Shown here piece by piece: positions 60,779 through 64,000 of a stretch of 64,000 nt of DNA; the first letter of the stretch is position 1; every line of letters begins with the position of its first letter. The DNA is from Glutamicibacter ardleyensis (GTDB taxonomy: Bacteria; Actinomycetota; Actinomycetes; Actinomycetales; Micrococcaceae). The notes under the pieces were generated by a model. The model made no database searches. It was not told where the DNA came from and worked only from the letters and a program-made list of their open reading frames with translations. The stretch is taken from positions 124,001 through 188,000 of the forward strand of contig NZ_BMKX01000007.1 of the NCBI RefSeq assembly GCF_014644555.1, read 5' to 3'. The position numbers and the translations under genes were made by a program.

Positions 60779-63096
60779 CTATCTAGCGTCGCGCCAGGTT
60801 GCTGGGTGTGCGGAACAAAACGCACGCTCATTGCCTTGAAGCCCGGAGTATTGGACTCGCGAGCCACCAAACCTCGGTGTACTAACGCGTTAGCTTCCGG
60901 GAAGTAGGCAGCAGCACAGCCCTTCGCCGTAGGGTAGGACACCAGCCTGAAACGGTTCGCCCGACGCTCGGTACCACCGAAGGTCGAAATCACATCCACC
61001 AGATCGCGGTCTGCAAAGCCCATTTCTTGCAGATCGTCAGGGTGGATGAGGATCACTCGCCGCCCGTCTTTAATGCCGCGGTAGCGGTCATCAAGCCCGT
61101 AGAACGTGGTGTTGTATTGGTCGTGACTGCGCATGGTCTGCAAGATCAGGTGACCGGCTGGGGGCTTGAGCGCTTCAAATGGTGAGACCGTGAACCGGCC
61201 CTTGCCGATATCCGTGGCGAAAGAACGTGAGTCACGTGGTGCGTTCGGCAATACAAAGCCGTTGCGTTCTCGAACCCGCCGGTTAAAGTCTTCAAAACCG
61301 GGCAAGACTCGTGCGATATGGTCACGGACCACGTCATAGTCATCGGCCATGGCACGCCAGTCGATGACATGGTCATCACCCAAGATGGCCTGGGCCATGC
61401 GTGCCACGATGACAGGTTCGGCTAGTAGGTGCTCGGAGACTGGGGTGAGCCGCCCCTGGGTCGAGTGGATCACCGACATCGAGTCCTCCACGGACAAGAA
61501 CTGAGCACCCTTAGGGTGCTTATCATCTTTGTCGGTGCGGCCAAGGGTGGGCAGAATCAATGAGGTCTGTCCGTGCACCACGTGAGAGCGGTTTGGTTTG
61601 GTGGAGATATGCACGGTCAGCTTGGCCCGCTGCATTCCTGCTTCCAGTAACTCGGTTTCCGAGTTGGCCAGGGCAAAGTTGCCACCCATGGAGACGAACA
61701 CGTCCACGTCATTGTTTTCAAACGCATCTAAGGCTTCGGTGGAATCATAGCCATGAGCACGAGGTGAATCGATGCCAAACTCTGCGTCCAGGGCCTCAAG
61801 TAGCTGCTCGGTTGGTTTCTCCCAGATCCCCATGGTGCGGTCACCTTGCACATTGGAGTGTCCACGGACGGGGCACGCACCGGCGCCCGGCTTGCCGAAG
61901 TTTCCCTGCAATAACAGCAGATTGATGATCTCCTTGAGCGTGGGCACCGAGTGCGGTTGCTGGGTTAGCCCCAGCGCCCAGCAAAAGATGGAGGCCTTGG
62001 ATTCAATGAGCAATCTAGCAACTTCGGTGATCTGTGTGCGCGTCAGTCCGGTGGCTTCCTCGGTGGCATCCCAGTCAATTTCGGCGCGAGCGCTCTTGTA
62101 GGCCGCAAAACCGTCGGTGACTTCGTTGATGAACGCCTGGTCCACTACGGTTCCGGGGTTCTTCTCTTCCTCAGCTAGCAAGAGATGCCCAAATGCCTGG
62201 AACAGTGCTAGGTCGCCGCCAACCTTGATCTGCAGGAAGTGGCTGCTGATCTCGCTGGACTTGCCGAGCATACCGCCGACTGTCTGCGGGTCTTTGAAAC
62301 CGAAGAATCCGGCCTCGGGCAGAGGGTTGACCGCCACGATCTTGGCTCCGCGCTTGCGCGCGTCAGCCAGTGCGGACAGCATCCGAGGGTGGTTGGTTCC
62401 TGGGTTTTGCCCCACGACGAAGATCAGTTCGGCGTGGTCAAAGTCTTCGAGCGACACTGTGCCCTTGCCGATTCCAATGGTGGGGTTCAGCGCCGACCCC
62501 GAGGACTCGTGACACATATTTGAGCAGTCTGGCAGGTTGTTGGTTCCCAGCGAGCGGGCGAGGAGCTGGTACATGAACGCAGTCTCGTTGGCGGTGCGTC
62601 CCGAGGTGTAGAAGACACACTTATCCGGGGTGCTGGCGTTAACGTGTTCCCCGATGGTGGCGAACGCCTCCGCCCAGCTGATTGGTTTGTAGTGGGTGTC
62701 CCCCGGTCGGATGATCATTGGCGCGGTGATGCGGCCCTGGGAACCTAGCCAGTATTCGGTTTTATCGCGCAGCACACTGATTGGGTGTTGTTCCCACCAT
62801 TGCGGGGTGACGGTGCGGGCGCTGGCTTCTTCGGCCACGGCCTTGGCGCCGTTTTCGCAGAATTCTGCAGGCTTGCGGGCACCGGTAATCGATTCGGGCC
62901 AGGCGCAGCCCGGGCAGTCGAACCCACCGCGCTGGTTGATCCGCAGCATAGAACGCAAGGTTCGGCTCGGTCCGGCTTCCGAAAATCCGCGTTCCATGGA
63001 GACCATCACGGCTTTTAGGCCGGCGGCGCTATGTTTCGGTTCACCGACCTTGAGGTCATCTTCGTTGATGTCATCTTTGGGTGCTGGACGATGCAT
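60775..63096 (-). CDS. FdhF/YdeP-type molybdopterin oxidoreductase
   Basis: A 773-residue large subunit of the DMSO reductase superfamily. The N-terminal iron-sulfur motif is reduced to FDCPGCAWPE; the active site has PDCSNMCHESSG with a Cys that could ligate Mo; GQNPGTNHPRMLSALADARKRG binds the cofactor; and the C-terminal MopB tail has LILQTMRSHDQYNTT and GFADRDLVDV. This is the YdeP-like (acid-resistance) branch, of unknown substrate. No small Fe-S subunit follows; FdhD lies directly upstream on the same strand and would supply the sulfur. Confidence 0.88.
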   Translation of the reverse strand: MHRPAPKDDINEDDLKVGEPKHSAAGLKAVMVSMERGFSEAGPSRTLRSMLRINQRGGFDCPGCAWPESITGARKPAEFCENGAKAVAEEASARTVTPQWWEQHPISVLRDKTEYWLGSQGRITAPMIIRPGDTHYKPISWAEAFATIGEHVNASTPDKCVFYTSGRTANETAFMYQLLARSLGTNNLPDCSNMCHESSGSALNPTIGIGKGTVSLEDFDHAELIFVVGQNPGTNHPRMLSALADARKRGAKIVAVNPLPEAGFFGFKDPQTVGGMLGKSSEISSHFLQIKVGGDLALFQAFGHLLLAEEEKNPGTVVDQAFINEVTDGFAAYKSARAEIDWDATEEATGLTRTQITEVARLLIESKASIFCWALGLTQQPHSVPTLKEIINLLLLQGNFGKPGAGACPVRGHSNVQGDRTMGIWEKPTEQLLEALDAEFGIDSPRAHGYDSTEALDAFENNDVDVFVSMGGNFALANSETELLEAGMQRAKLTVHISTKPNRSHVVHGQTSLILPTLGRTDKDDKHPKGAQFLSVEDSMSVIHSTQGRLTPVSEHLLAEPVIVARMAQAILGDDHVIDWRAMADDYDVVRDHIARVLPGFEDFNRRVRERNGFVLPNAPRDSRSFATDIGKGRFTVSPFEALKPPAGHLILQTMRSHDQYNTTFYGLDDRYRGIKDGRRVILIHPDDLQEMGFADRDLVDVISTFGGTERRANRFRLVSYPTAKGCAAAYFPEANALVHRGLVARESNTPGFKAMSVRFVPHTQQPGATLDS

Positions 63097-63114
63097 GGTG
63101 TTCCTCCGCCTGAG

Positions 63115-63948
63115 CTACTTGGTGCCTAATATGCGTTGTGCATGAGTGTATAAGTTGATGCTTTGCCCGCGGGAGAATCCAGCTATGGTGAGACCACATT
63201 CATCCGCTAGCTCTACGGCTAAGGAGGAAGGCGCACTGACCGCGCTAAGTACCGGTATTCCCGCCATGGCGGCCTTCTGTACCAATTCGAATGATGCTCT
63301 ACCGGAGACCTGCAAGATGCTCTGTCGAAGCGGCAGGTCGTTTGCCCGCAGGGCTGCTCCGATGACCTTGTCCACGGCGTTATGCCGTCCCACGTCTTCG
63401 CGCAGTATCAACAGTTCCCCGTCGGTGTTAAACAGTCCTGCTGCGTGGACTCCACCGGTGGAATCAAAGAGCCGCTGCGCGTCACGCAGTGTGTCCGGCA
63501 TTTTTAGCAGTGCCTCGAGCTGAACCTGCCCGTCGTCGGGGTTCAGCACGTAGTTGGACTTCTTGTGCACCTCATCGATCGAGTTGGTCCCGCAGATCCC
63601 ACAGGCCGAACTTGTCACCACGTTGCGGGCGGCCGACAGATCCGGAACCTGTGCGCCGAAGCCCAGCTGCGCTTCAATCACGTTATAGGTCTGATTGCCG
63701 TCCTCGTCAGTTCCTGAGCAGTAGCGCATCGAGGTCAGCTGTTCGGCGCGGGCAATGATTCCCTCGGCATGCAAAAAGCCTGCCACGAGATCAAAGTCAT
63801 CTCCCGGGGTGCGCATCGAGGTAGTAAAGGCAGTGGAGCCAAAACGGATCTCCAGTGGTTCTTCACCTGCCAGTTTTTCTTCGCGCACGAAGCTACTACC
63901 GCCCAACGTGGCGCGGATAATGCGCCGTCGCAATATTTTGCGTCCCAT
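63115..63948 (-). CDS. fdhD: Formate dehydrogenase sulfurtransferase FdhD
   Basis: A 277-residue sulfur carrier that passes sulfur from IscS-type desulfurases to the Mo-bis-PGD cofactor. The catalytic CGIC loop is in SSACGICGTNSIDEV, and late features ILREDVGRHNAVDKVIG and VSGRASFELVQKA match the family. ATG 63948 (MGRKILRR) is chosen over an upstream frame start at 63984. It precedes the FdhF/YdeP-type oxidoreductase by 18 bases, so they form an operon. The rest of the window (63949-64000) shows nothing further. Confidence 0.93.
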   Translation of the reverse strand: MGRKILRRRIIRATLGGSSFVREEKLAGEEPLEIRFGSTAFTTSMRTPGDDFDLVAGFLHAEGIIARAEQLTSMRYCSGTDEDGNQTYNVIEAQLGFGAQVPDLSAARNVVTSSACGICGTNSIDEVHKKSNYVLNPDDGQVQLEALLKMPDTLRDAQRLFDSTGGVHAAGLFNTDGELLILREDVGRHNAVDKVIGAALRANDLPLRQSILQVSGRASFELVQKAAMAGIPVLSAVSAPSSLAVELADECGLTIAGFSRGQSINLYTHAQRILGTK

Positions 63949-64000
63949 CGCGGTTTTCCTATTCTTGCAAGTGCTCCGAGTCACTTAACAACGTATCCCA

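Noticed and set aside
1-64000. CRISPR arrays, insertion sequences and prophage
   Set aside because: No regularly spaced direct repeats, transposase motifs or phage structural genes were found when reading both strands.

Overview
The window reads as a chromosomal segment of a moderately high-GC actinobacterium, most likely a Micrococcaceae member (Arthrobacter, Glutamicibacter or Paeniglutamicibacter type). The basis is the gene complement: a menaquinone (demethylmenaquinone) methyltransferase, a lipobox lipoprotein, LuxR-type regulation of benzoate genes, a glutaminase with a STAS tail, and start codon and terminator style. No 16S rRNA is present, so the genus is an inference. No insertion sequence, prophage or CRISPR array was seen.

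Layout. 0-8 kb holds mixed housekeeping and transport genes: an NCS2 permease end, a DUF2087 regulator, a spermidine-synthase-like methyltransferase with a GNAT, a thiamine-binding MTH1187 protein, a MepB-like protein, and an azlD-azlC-alaX-GDPD operon facing a DUF445 protein. 8-22 kb is a complete benzoate-to-3-oxoadipate-enol-lactone block: catR-catB-catC plus a separately promoted catA on the plus strand, facing benABCD-benK-benR on the minus strand. BenABCD turns benzoate into catechol; CatA, CatB and CatC carry catechol to the enol-lactone. The pca genes needed to finish the pathway are not in this window. 22.7-28 kb is a pentitol/hexitol module (FGGY kinase, DeoR repressor, MFS permease, polyol dehydrogenase). 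28-36 kb carries a TetR regulator with a palindromic operator, a frameshifted MFS transporter, an amino-acid aldolase/racemase-like protein overlapping a sugar-lactone oxidase, and a TPP enzyme.

36-48 kb holds an unusual HTH plus membrane (ECF S-component-like) protein, a fused FAD/Fe-S D-lactate-type dehydrogenase with a divergent GntR regulator, a decayed ABC ATPase, meso-diaminopimelate dehydrogenase, and a markedly GC-richer patch with a pyrimidine-dimer glycosylase, a DUF779 protein and adhP. These sit next to an aldehyde dehydrogenase and its GAF-domain regulator (alcohol/aldehyde oxidation). 48-64 kb has an ArsR-SRPBCC pair, menG, a CPBP-like membrane protein, an ABC-F protein behind a long structured leader, tRNA-Lys(TTT), glutaminase, an MFS exporter, a DUF47-PiT phosphate transport pair, and an FdhF/YdeP-type molybdoenzyme with its FdhD sulfurtransferase.

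The most interesting item is the ABC-F leader (about 51860-52043). It shows an extended -10 box placed so that the transcript would begin at the ATG of a four-codon ORF, followed by four mutually exclusive pairing arms, the last ending in a T-run. This is the architecture of an antibiotic-induced ribosome-mediated attenuator. Other notable items are three CTAGGCA half-sites before benA, an FCD domain fused to BenC, a 23-bp TetR palindrome, an ArsR palindrome that contains its own start codon, and a parS-like 16-mer inside a terminator.
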